A DNA stretch of 64,000 nt from UBA1413 sp964552955 (GTDB taxonomy: Bacteria > Bacteroidota > Bacteroidia > Bacteroidales > Prolixibacteraceae), in contig CAZKIU010000003.1 of NCBI GenBank assembly GCA_964552955.1, positions 62,001 through 126,000 on the forward strand. The letters run 5' to 3'. A program made the translations under genes and the position numbers. This document shows, piece by piece, positions 25,395-33,142 of the stretch (its first letter is position 1; each line of letters begins with the position of its first letter). A model generated the notes under the pieces. That model was given only the letters and a program-made list of their open reading frames with translations, did no database searches and had not been told where the DNA came from.

Positions 25395-27272
25395 ATGACA
25401 CAAAAAAACGAAACCACCGCTAATCCCTGGAGCTGGATCCCTACCCTTTATTTTGCCGAAGGGATCCCCTACATTGCAGTGATGACCATATCGGTGATCA
25501 TGTACAAACGCCTGGGCATCTCCAATGCCGATATTGCCCTCTACACCAGTTGGCTCTATCTTCCCTGGGTCATCAAGCCTTTCTGGAGTCCTTTTGTCGA
25601 TATCCTCAAAACCAAAAGGTGGTGGATTCTGACCATGCAACTCTTAATTGGGGCAGGGCTTGCGGGGGTAGCCTTTTTTATACCGGTTCCCTTTTTCTTC
25701 AGGGCGACCCTGGCGGTTTTCTGGCTGGTGGCCTTCAGTTCGGCCACCCATGATATTGCTGCCGACGGCTTTTACATGCTGGCCCTTGACAGCCACAAAC
25801 AAGCGATGTATGTGGGTATCCGGAGTACCTTCTACCGTATTGCTTCCATCATGGGGCAGGGGGTGCTGATCATCGTGGCCGGTTTCCTGGAATCCCATAC
25901 CGGCCTGGAGCCCTTGCAAATAGAGGTAAAAGCCCTTCCGGGGCACCACTCCGCCCTCCAGATGGAACCTGCGGCGCCCGGGGCGGCAGCCCCAAGTGGC
26001 GGCGAGACCTTTTTCACGGCCTACCCGGAGAAGGTCCTCCTCGGCACTGGCACCATTTCCGGAGATAGTGCCTCCCTTATCAAGGCCTTCGCCCTGGAAC
26101 AAAACCGGCTGAATGGCTTTGTGAAACCCGCCCCAACGCCCGCACTAGATCTTAAAAACCAGGAGACCTCATGGTGGACAGGCCATATCTCCCACCCCAT
26201 GGGAAGTTGGATCCGCCGTCATTTCGGGGAGAAACGGGAAGTGACGCAGGAAGCCGCCATCACCGGCAATACCACCCTGGTGCAGATCCGCCTGAACCAG
26301 CCTCCGGCGCCAGGGGCCTCACACATCCTGGTGATGCACGCCGTTAAAGGAGATAAAAGCATCGCCCTGGTGGGCGACGACCGGTTGGTATTTACCGCTG
26401 ACAACTGGGACCAGCCCGCATGGGTCGTGCTCCAGGCCGACCCCAAACTGCAGGAGGAGAGCACCGCCACCTTCCGGGGAACATCAGGCAATATCCCTCT
26501 GGCCTGGTCCATCACCTTTTTTATTATGGCCGGTCTTTTTATAGCCTTCTTCCTCTACCACCGTTTTGCCCTCCCCCGCCCTGCCGGCGACAAACCTTCG
26601 GCACAAGCCACCGCCACTAATATCGTCAGGGAATTTGCCACCGCCTTCAGTACCTTCTTCCGGAAAAAACAGGTGGCCGCAGGCATCTTCTTCATGCTCA
26701 CCTACCGCTTCGCGGAAGCCCAACTCCTGAAACTGGTCACCCCCTTTCTCCTCGACCATAAGGAGGTGGGCGGATTGGGACTGACGACCGGAGAGGTGGG
26801 CCTCGTCTACGGCACCATCGGCATCCTCAGCCTGACCATCGGAGGCATCGTCGGCGGGATCGCCGCCGCCAGAGGCGGACTCCGGAAATGGCTCTGGCCG
26901 ATGGCCCTGAGCATGATCCTCACCTGCATCACCTTCCTCTATTTAGCTTATGCTCAGCCCGAAAGCCTCCTGATCATCAACATCTGCGTCGGCCTCGAAC
27001 AGTTCGGCTATGGCTTCGGATTCACCGCTTATATGCTCTATATGATTTACTATGCCGAAGGAGAATTCAAAACCTCCCATTATGCCATCTGTACCGCCTT
27101 TATGGCCCTGGGCATGATGATTCCCGGCATGTTCGCCGGTTGGCTCCAGGAACAGCTCGGATACCGCCATTTCTTCCTCTGGGTGATGATCTGCAGCGCA
27201 GTCCCTCTGATAGCCACCTCCCTACTGAAAATCAACCCGCAATTCGGCAAAAAACAACCTCAACCCAACTAG
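25395..27272 (+). CDS. AmpG-like MFS permease with large periplasmic insertion
   Basis: 625 residues, about 200 longer than ordinary AmpG-type muropeptide permeases. The first five helices (residues ~15-165) include YFAEGIPYIAVM, YLPWVIKPFWSPFVD and ATHDIAADGFY, which match AmpG. Residues ~166-366 form one hydrophilic block between helices 5 and 6, a loop that lies outside the membrane in N-in MFS topology. Its second half contains RLVFTADNWDQPAWVVL, resembling Calx-beta/cadherin-like beta-sandwich repeats. Helix 6 onward resumes at WSITFFIMAGLFIAFFL and continues to the C-terminus (TYRFAEAQLLKLVTPFLL, GFGFTAYMLYMIYY). It starts 5 bases after the SpoIID gene. Import of anhydromuropeptides or other glycan fragments is the likely role. 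Confidence 0.85.
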   Translation: MTQKNETTANPWSWIPTLYFAEGIPYIAVMTISVIMYKRLGISNADIALYTSWLYLPWVIKPFWSPFVDILKTKRWWILTMQLLIGAGLAGVAFFIPVPFFFRATLAVFWLVAFSSATHDIAADGFYMLALDSHKQAMYVGIRSTFYRIASIMGQGVLIIVAGFLESHTGLEPLQIEVKALPGHHSALQMEPAAPGAAAPSGGETFFTAYPEKVLLGTGTISGDSASLIKAFALEQNRLNGFVKPAPTPALDLKNQETSWWTGHISHPMGSWIRRHFGEKREVTQEAAITGNTTLVQIRLNQPPAPGASHILVMHAVKGDKSIALVGDDRLVFTADNWDQPAWVVLQADPKLQEESTATFRGTSGNIPLAWSITFFIMAGLFIAFFLYHRFALPRPAGDKPSAQATATNIVREFATAFSTFFRKKQVAAGIFFMLTYRFAEAQLLKLVTPFLLDHKEVGGLGLTTGEVGLVYGTIGILSLTIGGIVGGIAAARGGLRKWLWPMALSMILTCITFLYLAYAQPESLLIINICVGLEQFGYGFGFTAYMLYMIYYAEGEFKTSHYAICTAFMALGMMIPGMFAGWLQEQLGYRHFFLWVMICSAVPLIATSLLKINPQFGKKQPQPN

Positions 27273-27420
27273 TGACACGCCTCTGCGGACAGGAATCCTG
27301 ATCCGCCGGACCATCACTCAGGGAAGGAATTCCTGTTAAATCCCCGGTGAACCTTAAGGGTTCAGGGTGTTATATGGTAAAAAATCGCTTAATTTGCGAC
27401 TATTCAAATAGTACTATAAA

Positions 27421-28575
27421 ATGAGAACAATCCATTTTTTGCTGACCAGCGCCCTGATGCTGGCCATGTACACCCTGGCAGGCCAGGAGACCTACAAAGA
27501 GGTCAAACATGAAGTGAACAATCCTGCCTATCAGGCCGGGGAGTTTCACCCGGTAAAAAGCTATCCTGAAAAGGTAAAGGGCAAGCGGCCGAAAAATATT
27601 ATCCTGTTTATCGGTGATGGCATGGGCGTTGACCATGTATGGGCAGGTCTCACGGCCAACGGAGGGAAGCTCTTCCTTGACAATTTCAAACATATCGGTT
27701 TTTCCAAAACCCAGTCGGCCGACAAATATACCACCGATTCAGCGGCCGGGGGAACCGCCCTGGCGACAGGGGTACGCACCTATAACGGGGCGATAGGCGT
27801 CGATGTGAACCGCAAGCCGTTGCAAAGCATCCTGGAGCAGGCCGAAGAAATGAAGCTGGCTACGGGACTGGTTTCCACCTCGGCGATCACCCACGCCACA
27901 CCCGCCTCGTTCATCGCCCACCAGGCAGCCCGCTCCAAATATGAGGCCATCGCCGCCGACTTCCTTAAAACAGACATCGATGTTTTCATTGGCGGGGGAT
28001 ACAAGCATTTTGCAGACCGGGAAGATGGCCGCAACCTGATTGAAGAACTCAGGAAAAACGGCTACCAGGTGTTACAAGATCTCCAGGCCATCTCACAGGT
28101 CAAAGAGGGGAAACTGGCCGGACTGACCGCACCGGAGCACAACGGGCGCCTGGCTGAAAGGGGCAACATGCTGCCCGTAGCTACCAGAACCGCGATCAAC
28201 ATCCTGTCGAACAATAAAAAAGGGTTTTTCCTGATGGTGGAAGGCTCCCAGATCGACTGGGGCGGCCACGCCAATAACACCCCCTATGTAGTGGAAGAGA
28301 TGCTTGACCTTGACCAGGCCATCGGGGAGGCCCTTGCCTTTGCCGCCCGTGACCGTGAAACCCTGGTGGTTGTCACCGCCGACCATGAAACCGGCGGCAT
28401 GAGCATCACCGACGGTAACTTGTATACAGGTAAAGTTCAGGGAAGTTTTACCACCGAGGACCACACACCGGTCATGGTGCCCATATTTGCCTTTGGACCG
28501 GGAGCTTCCGAATTCACAGGCATCATGGACAATACCGATGTCAACAAAAAGATGAGGCAACTCCTGTTCAAATAA
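27421..28575 (+). CDS. Alkaline phosphatase (PhoA family)
   Basis: 384-residue periplasmic metalloenzyme releasing phosphate from monoesters. A signal peptide (residues ~1-21, ending TLAGQ) precedes all core motifs: IGDGMG (64-69, metal-binding Asp), DSAAGGT (106-112, nucleophile Ser 107), ITHATPASF, EGSQIDWGGHANN, TADHETGG and TEDHTPVMVP (Zn and Mg ligands). No motif is missing, so it should be active. About 150 bases separate it from the permease gene and only 9 from the following acyltransferase gene, with which it may be co-transcribed. No Pho box can be judged from this sequence. Confidence 0.93.
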   Translation: MRTIHFLLTSALMLAMYTLAGQETYKEVKHEVNNPAYQAGEFHPVKSYPEKVKGKRPKNIILFIGDGMGVDHVWAGLTANGGKLFLDNFKHIGFSKTQSADKYTTDSAAGGTALATGVRTYNGAIGVDVNRKPLQSILEQAEEMKLATGLVSTSAITHATPASFIAHQAARSKYEAIAADFLKTDIDVFIGGGYKHFADREDGRNLIEELRKNGYQVLQDLQAISQVKEGKLAGLTAPEHNGRLAERGNMLPVATRTAINILSNNKKGFFLMVEGSQIDWGGHANNTPYVVEEMLDLDQAIGEALAFAARDRETLVVVTADHETGGMSITDGNLYTGKVQGSFTTEDHTPVMVPIFAFGPGASEFTGIMDNTDVNKKMRQLLFK

Positions 28576-28584
28576 CGGGAAGCG

Positions 28585-29928
28585 ATGATACAGCAATGGT
28601 CCTGGGGCTACTGGCTTCTGAAGCAGTATGTGAGACTGGCCTGGTGGTTGTTCCACCGCCGGATGGTGATCGTTGGAAAGGAGAACATCCCGGCGCAGCA
28701 GCCGGTGATCTTCGCCTCTAACCATCCCAATGCCCTCAGTGACATCCTCTGTCTGGTCATTGCCGTGCCCCGCCAGGTGGTATGGATGGGGCGCGCCAGT
28801 CTCTTCAACAACCATTGGGTCAGGCCCATCCTCCATTTTCTGAAGATCTTCCCCGTTTACAGAATACGCGACGGCAAGGACTCCCTCCAGGGCAATGAGG
28901 CCTCCTTTGCCACCGCCGTGGATATCCTCCGGAACAACGGAGCACTGGGGATATACCCGGAAGCGGCCCATTCGGGCCAACGGAAAATGCTCTCCCATAA
29001 AAAGGCCATTCCCCGGATCGTTTTTATGGCCGGAGAGATGACGCACGACACCCTCGACATTCAAATCGTACCGGTTGGGATTCATTATGACCAATATTTC
29101 AGGTTTGGCCGCCGCGTCCTGGTCACCATCGGCAAACCTCTTCCTGCCCGTGATTATTACGCCCAATACCATGAGAATCAACGGCTGGCCACACAAAACC
29201 TGCGTGACGACATCCACGGGGCTATTCTTCCCCTGGTCCTCGACTACCGTTCCGGGGAATTCTATGAAGGGTTTGAAGCCCTCAGGGAGCTGGCCGGCCG
29301 TCCCTTCTCCCGTGAGTGGGGCCTTCCCGCCACCATGCCGGGGGATCTGCTGGGAGAACAACGCCTCGCCGCCCGCCTCGACACCCTGGCAGCCACCCAC
29401 CCCGATAAGGCTGCCTCCCTGGCCGCCAATGGATTAGCACTCCTCCATGATTTCCGCCACCACAAGGTCCGCAGCTGGCTGACCTGCCCCGGAGAAGAAA
29501 AAACCTCCAAAGCACTCCTCCACGCCCTGCTGCTCCTCCTCTCACTCCCACTCTTCCTCTTCGGATGGTGCTTCAATATCATCCCCTTTGCCGGATTATG
29601 GCACATCATCCGGCGCAAAGCTGCAGATCCGGTGTGGATCAGTACCTTCACATTCGGACTGGGAATCCTGGTCTTTCCCCTCATTTATCTGCTGGAAATG
29701 ATGGCTGCCGGCCCTCTTCTCCCTGGGTGGCCCCTGAAACTCCTCTTCCTGCTGTCGCTCCCCTTTGCCGGAAAATTCTCTTTTTCCTGGTATATCCTCT
29801 ATCTTAAAACCCGGGGCAGATGGCGCTGGCTGCAGATAAAAAAGAGAAAACCCGACCTCTACCGGAACCTCTGCTCCAGGCAGGAGGAGATCATGAAAGA
29901 GCTGTCGCTCCTGCCTGACCCCGCCTGA
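28585..29928 (+). CDS. PlsC-domain acyltransferase with multi-helix C-terminal extension
   Basis: 447 residues. The first ~230 form a PlsC/LPLAT domain with NHPNALSD (His-x5-Asp catalytic motif in the NHPN form seen in Bacteroidota), VWMGRASLF, FPVYRIRDG and YPEAAHSG (the family's P/EGxxS region, here EAAHSG). It should acylate a glycerophosphate-type or lysolipid acceptor at the inner membrane. Residues ~310-410 add about three hydrophobic helices (HALLLLLSLPLFLFGWCF and TFTFGLGILVFPLIYLL among them), not part of the minimal fold. Nine bases downstream of the phosphatase gene. The exact acceptor is not determinable. Confidence 0.87.
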   Translation: MIQQWSWGYWLLKQYVRLAWWLFHRRMVIVGKENIPAQQPVIFASNHPNALSDILCLVIAVPRQVVWMGRASLFNNHWVRPILHFLKIFPVYRIRDGKDSLQGNEASFATAVDILRNNGALGIYPEAAHSGQRKMLSHKKAIPRIVFMAGEMTHDTLDIQIVPVGIHYDQYFRFGRRVLVTIGKPLPARDYYAQYHENQRLATQNLRDDIHGAILPLVLDYRSGEFYEGFEALRELAGRPFSREWGLPATMPGDLLGEQRLAARLDTLAATHPDKAASLAANGLALLHDFRHHKVRSWLTCPGEEKTSKALLHALLLLLSLPLFLFGWCFNIIPFAGLWHIIRRKAADPVWISTFTFGLGILVFPLIYLLEMMAAGPLLPGWPLKLLFLLSLPFAGKFSFSWYILYLKTRGRWRWLQIKKRKPDLYRNLCSRQEEIMKELSLLPDPA

Positions 29929-30006
29929 AACACCCCGGTTTGAACCTACGTTGACAGGGCTGAAAAGACGCAAACAGGATTGAAACGACGCAAACAGGAT
30001 TGAACC
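29927..30006. repeat. Degenerate 20-bp tandem repeat (about 4 copies)
   Basis: Units start at 29927, 29947, 29967 and 29987. The last two are nearly identical (GACGCAAACAGGATTGAA plus AC or CC) and the first two are diverged. It begins at the acyltransferase stop codon and fills the 89-base space between two convergent genes. Confidence 0.7.
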
Positions 30007-30017
30007 TACACAGGGGG

Positions 30018-31352
30018 TTACCGTTGGCCTTTTTTACCGGGAGCACGCTTTGGGGCGGGAGACTTCCCCTTTTTCACTGCGCTCTTTCCGGGAGTTGACC
30101 CCCCGGGCCGTTTTTTCTTTTCGTGGAAAGCCCCCTTAAAAGAGGGATCATCGACCTTGCGCTGCCGGTCGACTTCGCGTTTTTGTTTCTGCCGTTCTGC
30201 AAACTCCGTTCCGGTCACCTCTACTCCTTCAGGAATCGGTTCCTCCGGGATGGCCATGCGGATCATCTTTTCGATATGGCGCAGATGCCACACCTCATCG
30301 GGGGTGACCAGGGTGATGGCGGTACCGTGATGGCCCGCCCGGGCCGTGCGGCCGATCCGATGGATATAATCTTCATAATGAGGAGGAATATCGAAATTAA
30401 TCACATGAGAGACCTGACTGGCATCGAGGCCCCGGGCCGAAAGGTCCGTGGTGATCAGAATCCTCACTTCCCCTTCCTTGAAAGCCCTGATGGCATTCAA
30501 CCGGGTCGTCTGCCCCTTGTCGGAGTGCATGATCCGTTTCTCACCCTCTGATTTCCTGCGGATCACCTTGTAGACCACTTCCGCAGAAACCTTCGTCTTG
30601 ACAAAGAGGATCACCCGGTGAAAAACGGCCTCGTCGCGCAGCAGATAAGCGATAAGGTTGAGTTTGGTCTGAACATTGGGTACCCTGTAGAGTATCTGCT
30701 TCACCTCCTCTACGGGGGTGGCTGAAGGGGCTACCTCCACCCGCTCGAAATGGTCAAGGAACTCCTCGGCCATCTTTTCCACTTTTTCGGAAAACGTGGC
30801 GCTGAAGAGCAGGTTCTGCCGCCGTGGAGGAAGGATCTCAAAGAGCTGCCTGAGCTGATGCATGAATCCCATGTCGAGCATCCGGTCGGCTTCATCGATC
30901 ACCAGAACCTTTACCTTTTTCAGTGCAACGGCGTTGGCCTGATAGAGATCCCACAACCGGCCCGGTGTAGCCACCAGCACGTCTACGCCCGGTTCCAGGA
31001 GTGCAGCTTGTTTGGTCCAGCCTACCCCTCCGTAGACGGCCGCATGCCTGAGGTCGGAATAGGCCGTCAATTCGGCAATATCCTCTCCGGCCTGCACCGA
31101 CAGCTCCCGCGTGGGCACCAGCACCAGGCACCGGGGCTCCGGGCCTTCGGCCTTCACAAGCCGTGTCAGCAACGGCAACAGATAAGCCGCCGTCTTCCCG
31201 GTGCCCGTCTGGGCTATTCCCACCACATTCACCCCCGATTGAATCACCGGTATAGCCAGTTCCTGTACCGGCGTGGGCACACTGAAGCCAATCTCCTCCA
31301 GCGCCTTCAATAACGACTTGGACAACTTCAGCTCTTCAAAACTCTTTCCCAT
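30018..31352 (-). CDS. DEAD-box RNA helicase (RhlE-like)
   Basis: ATP-dependent RNA-unwinding enzyme of 444 residues. All core motifs are visible: Q motif region VPTPVQELAIP, motif I AQTGTGKT (47-54), PTRELSVQ, TPGRL, DEAD at 153-156 (VIDEADRMLDMGF), SAT (184-186), TDLSARGLD, and HRIGRTARAG. The tail from ~385 is basic and lysine/proline-rich (KKKRPGGSTPGKSAVKKGK), typical for RNA-binding extensions of RhlE-type proteins. A -7 promoter box lies immediately before the ATG (see 31357-31364). It is monocistronic by spacing. Confidence 0.93.
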   Translation of the reverse strand: MGKSFEELKLSKSLLKALEEIGFSVPTPVQELAIPVIQSGVNVVGIAQTGTGKTAAYLLPLLTRLVKAEGPEPRCLVLVPTRELSVQAGEDIAELTAYSDLRHAAVYGGVGWTKQAALLEPGVDVLVATPGRLWDLYQANAVALKKVKVLVIDEADRMLDMGFMHQLRQLFEILPPRRQNLLFSATFSEKVEKMAEEFLDHFERVEVAPSATPVEEVKQILYRVPNVQTKLNLIAYLLRDEAVFHRVILFVKTKVSAEVVYKVIRRKSEGEKRIMHSDKGQTTRLNAIRAFKEGEVRILITTDLSARGLDASQVSHVINFDIPPHYEDYIHRIGRTARAGHHGTAITLVTPDEVWHLRHIEKMIRMAIPEEPIPEGVEVTGTEFAERQKQKREVDRQRKVDDPSFKGAFHEKKKRPGGSTPGKSAVKKGKSPAPKRAPGKKGQR

Positions 31353-31356
31353 CCTG

Positions 31357-31364
31357 CAAAGATA
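31357..31364 (-). promoter_or_regulatory. -7 box abutting the DEAD-box helicase start
   Basis: Minus-strand TATCTTTG, a perfect TAnnTTTG match, ends only four bases (CAGG) before the ATG. If used, the transcript would start at or beside the initiation codon. No -33 element is obvious. Confidence 0.45.
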
Positions 31365-31484
31365 GAAGGAATTATCGGAGCGGGGGCCTTCAGGGGAGCT
31401 ATCCGGAATATTTCAGCCGCATTAAGATTGGGGGACAGGGGATTCCGGCAATGGAAACCGGTCATAACGGGAGCACAGAGGGTT

Positions 31485-32594
31485 TTACTTCAGCCGGTAA
31501 TGGTTCCCGGGAAGAGAGAGGGTGATTCCTTTGCATTCCATGTCCAGCAGAAGGGCAGAGACCAGCCGCACGGGCCACTTCAGGGTCAGGGCTAATAAAT
31601 CAATATGGGTTTTCTCTTCCCGCGAGAGGAGCCCGGCTATTTTCTTCTCCTCGTCGGTGAGTTCCGTAAAGAGGAGTTGCTGCAGAGGCTGGGGCTTCTC
31701 CTGGGGAGGATCCCAGCCGAGCGCGTATTCCAGGTCTTCGGCATTTTCTATCATGACAGCCAGGTTCTTCTTGATAAGGTAGTTGCATCCTTTTGAATAG
31801 AAATCCAGGGCGCGCCCCGGGAAAGCACACACCTCGCGGTTATAGGAACCGGCAATATCTGCCGTGATGAGGGCTCCCCCCTTTACGCCCGATTCCACGA
31901 CCACCGTCACATCCCCCAACCCGGCGATCAACCGGTTGCGGCGGATGAAATTGGGTGGGTCTATTTTGGTTTTACTGGGGAAATCGGTCAGGAGCCCGCC
32001 CTGTTCCAGCATAGCTTCAGCGGTGCGGGCATGTTCGCCGGGGTACATCCTGTCGAGGCCGTGGCCGAGGACCCCCACCGTGGGAATGCGGTATTTCAGG
32101 GCCGACCGGTGAGCCTGGATGTCTATGCCATAGGCCAGCCCGCTCACCACCACCAGATCATACCCCCGGCCGGCCAACCCCTGCAACAACTCATCGCACA
32201 TCTGCCTGCCGTAATCCGTGGCGTGACGGGTTCCCACAATACTGATGATTTTTTGGGCATCCAGATCTGCATGTCCCAAATAATAAAATAGAATGGGAGC
32301 GTCATCACAGGAGAGGAAGCGGCGGGGATACCCCTCGTCGAGGTAAAAAAAGAGCCGGATACCCCGTTTGGAGGCAAACTTCAGCTCTTCTTCGGCACGC
32401 ACCAGGGAAAAGGCTTCCCTGATGCGGCGGGCATTGACTTCGCCGATGCCGGGAATTTTCATCAGGGCCCGTTCGGGCTCCCTGAAAATACCTTCCACAC
32501 TTCCCACGCTGGAGACCAAAGTACGCGCCAATACACCTCCGATTCCGGGAATCATGGATAAGGCCACCTTATAGAGTAAAGGATCTTCACTCAT
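31485..32594 (-). CDS. dprA: DNA-processing protein DprA (Smf)
   Basis: Cytoplasmic ssDNA-binding protein that loads RecA on incoming DNA during transformation. The 369 residues contain an N-terminal helix-hairpin-helix part (IPGIGGVLARTLV and IPGIGEVNARRI) and a Rossmann-like SMF core (SIVGTRHATDYG, VVSGLAYGIDIQAH, GVLGHGLDRMYPGEH, DFPSKTKIDPPNFIRRNR). A C-terminal winged helix follows (~310-369, IAGLLSREEKTHIDLLALTL given by its IDLLAL core). It follows the small membrane-protein gene by 22 bases. No com genes are nearby. Confidence 0.94.
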   Translation of the reverse strand: MSEDPLLYKVALSMIPGIGGVLARTLVSSVGSVEGIFREPERALMKIPGIGEVNARRIREAFSLVRAEEELKFASKRGIRLFFYLDEGYPRRFLSCDDAPILFYYLGHADLDAQKIISIVGTRHATDYGRQMCDELLQGLAGRGYDLVVVSGLAYGIDIQAHRSALKYRIPTVGVLGHGLDRMYPGEHARTAEAMLEQGGLLTDFPSKTKIDPPNFIRRNRLIAGLGDVTVVVESGVKGGALITADIAGSYNREVCAFPGRALDFYSKGCNYLIKKNLAVMIENAEDLEYALGWDPPQEKPQPLQQLLFTELTDEEKKIAGLLSREEKTHIDLLALTLKWPVRLVSALLLDMECKGITLSLPGNHYRLK

Positions 32595-32616
32595 AGGCAG
32601 GGGGTTGTTATAAAAG

Positions 32617-33093
32617 TCAGCGCTTCAGCGCCAGTTTCAGTTCCGTCTCTATCATTTGCCGCTCGGCAGGGTTCAGGGCGGCCAGGCTGACCGGATCATA
32701 CTCGGCGATCCCTTGCCGGGTTCTGACGACCAGCACCAGATCACGCACTAGTCCGAACATGGATTTCTCCAGATGGTAGTCGTGAAGAGTGGTCAGGGGG
32801 AACTCCATGGAGTGGTACTCCCTCCGCCCGAAGCGGGCCACGGAATAGTACCGCAGTGTCAGTCTGCCGCCTGCCGTTTCCATGCTCACAAACTGGAAAT
32901 CGATGGCCTGGAAAACTACAAACCAGACGACAACGGCTGCCGCCGCCACAAACCCCCATACATCCCTTCCGTAAAGAAAAAGGACAAGAGAAGCCAGCGC
33001 CATGAAGGCTGCTCCCAGGTAAAACAACCGGCTGATCCTTTTAATCCGCTTTGAATTCTCTGTAACCATCTCGTGAATATCACCGTGCTTCAT
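32617..33093 (-). CDS. Small membrane protein with C-terminal PH-like region, unknown function
   Basis: 158 residues from ATG 33093 (ATG 33069 is an alternative). Two closely spaced hydrophobic helices at about residues 20-60 (LFYLGAAFMALASLVLFLYG and FVAAAAVVVWFVVFQAI) are followed by a beta-rich soluble part: FVSMETAGGRLTLRYYS, REYHSMEFPLTTLHDYHLEKS, DLVLVVRTRQG (shortened to cores). The pattern resembles bacterial PH-like (bPH) membrane proteins, an inference by eye only. It heads dprA on the minus strand and is divergent from aroB over about 50 bases. The function is unknown. Confidence 0.65.
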   Translation of the reverse strand: MKHGDIHEMVTENSKRIKRISRLFYLGAAFMALASLVLFLYGRDVWGFVAAAAVVVWFVVFQAIDFQFVSMETAGGRLTLRYYSVARFGRREYHSMEFPLTTLHDYHLEKSMFGLVRDLVLVVRTRQGIAEYDPVSLAALNPAERQMIETELKLALKR

Positions 33094-33142
33094 GCCGGGG
33101 TTAGACAAAGTTTATAACTTTAACGCAATTTACAATGTAGGA

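Noticed and set aside
27348..27364. Small inverted repeat TGAACC / GGTTCA before the alkaline phosphatase gene
   Set aside because: A 6-bp stem is likely by chance; no known operator matches.
28093..29400. 435-residue open frame antisense to the phosphatase and acyltransferase genes
   Set aside because: No recognisable motif, it crosses two real genes, and its composition is that of a reverse-strand shadow.
29927..30006. Possible CRISPR array
   Set aside because: The 20-bp units are contiguous with no spacers, and no cas genes are nearby.
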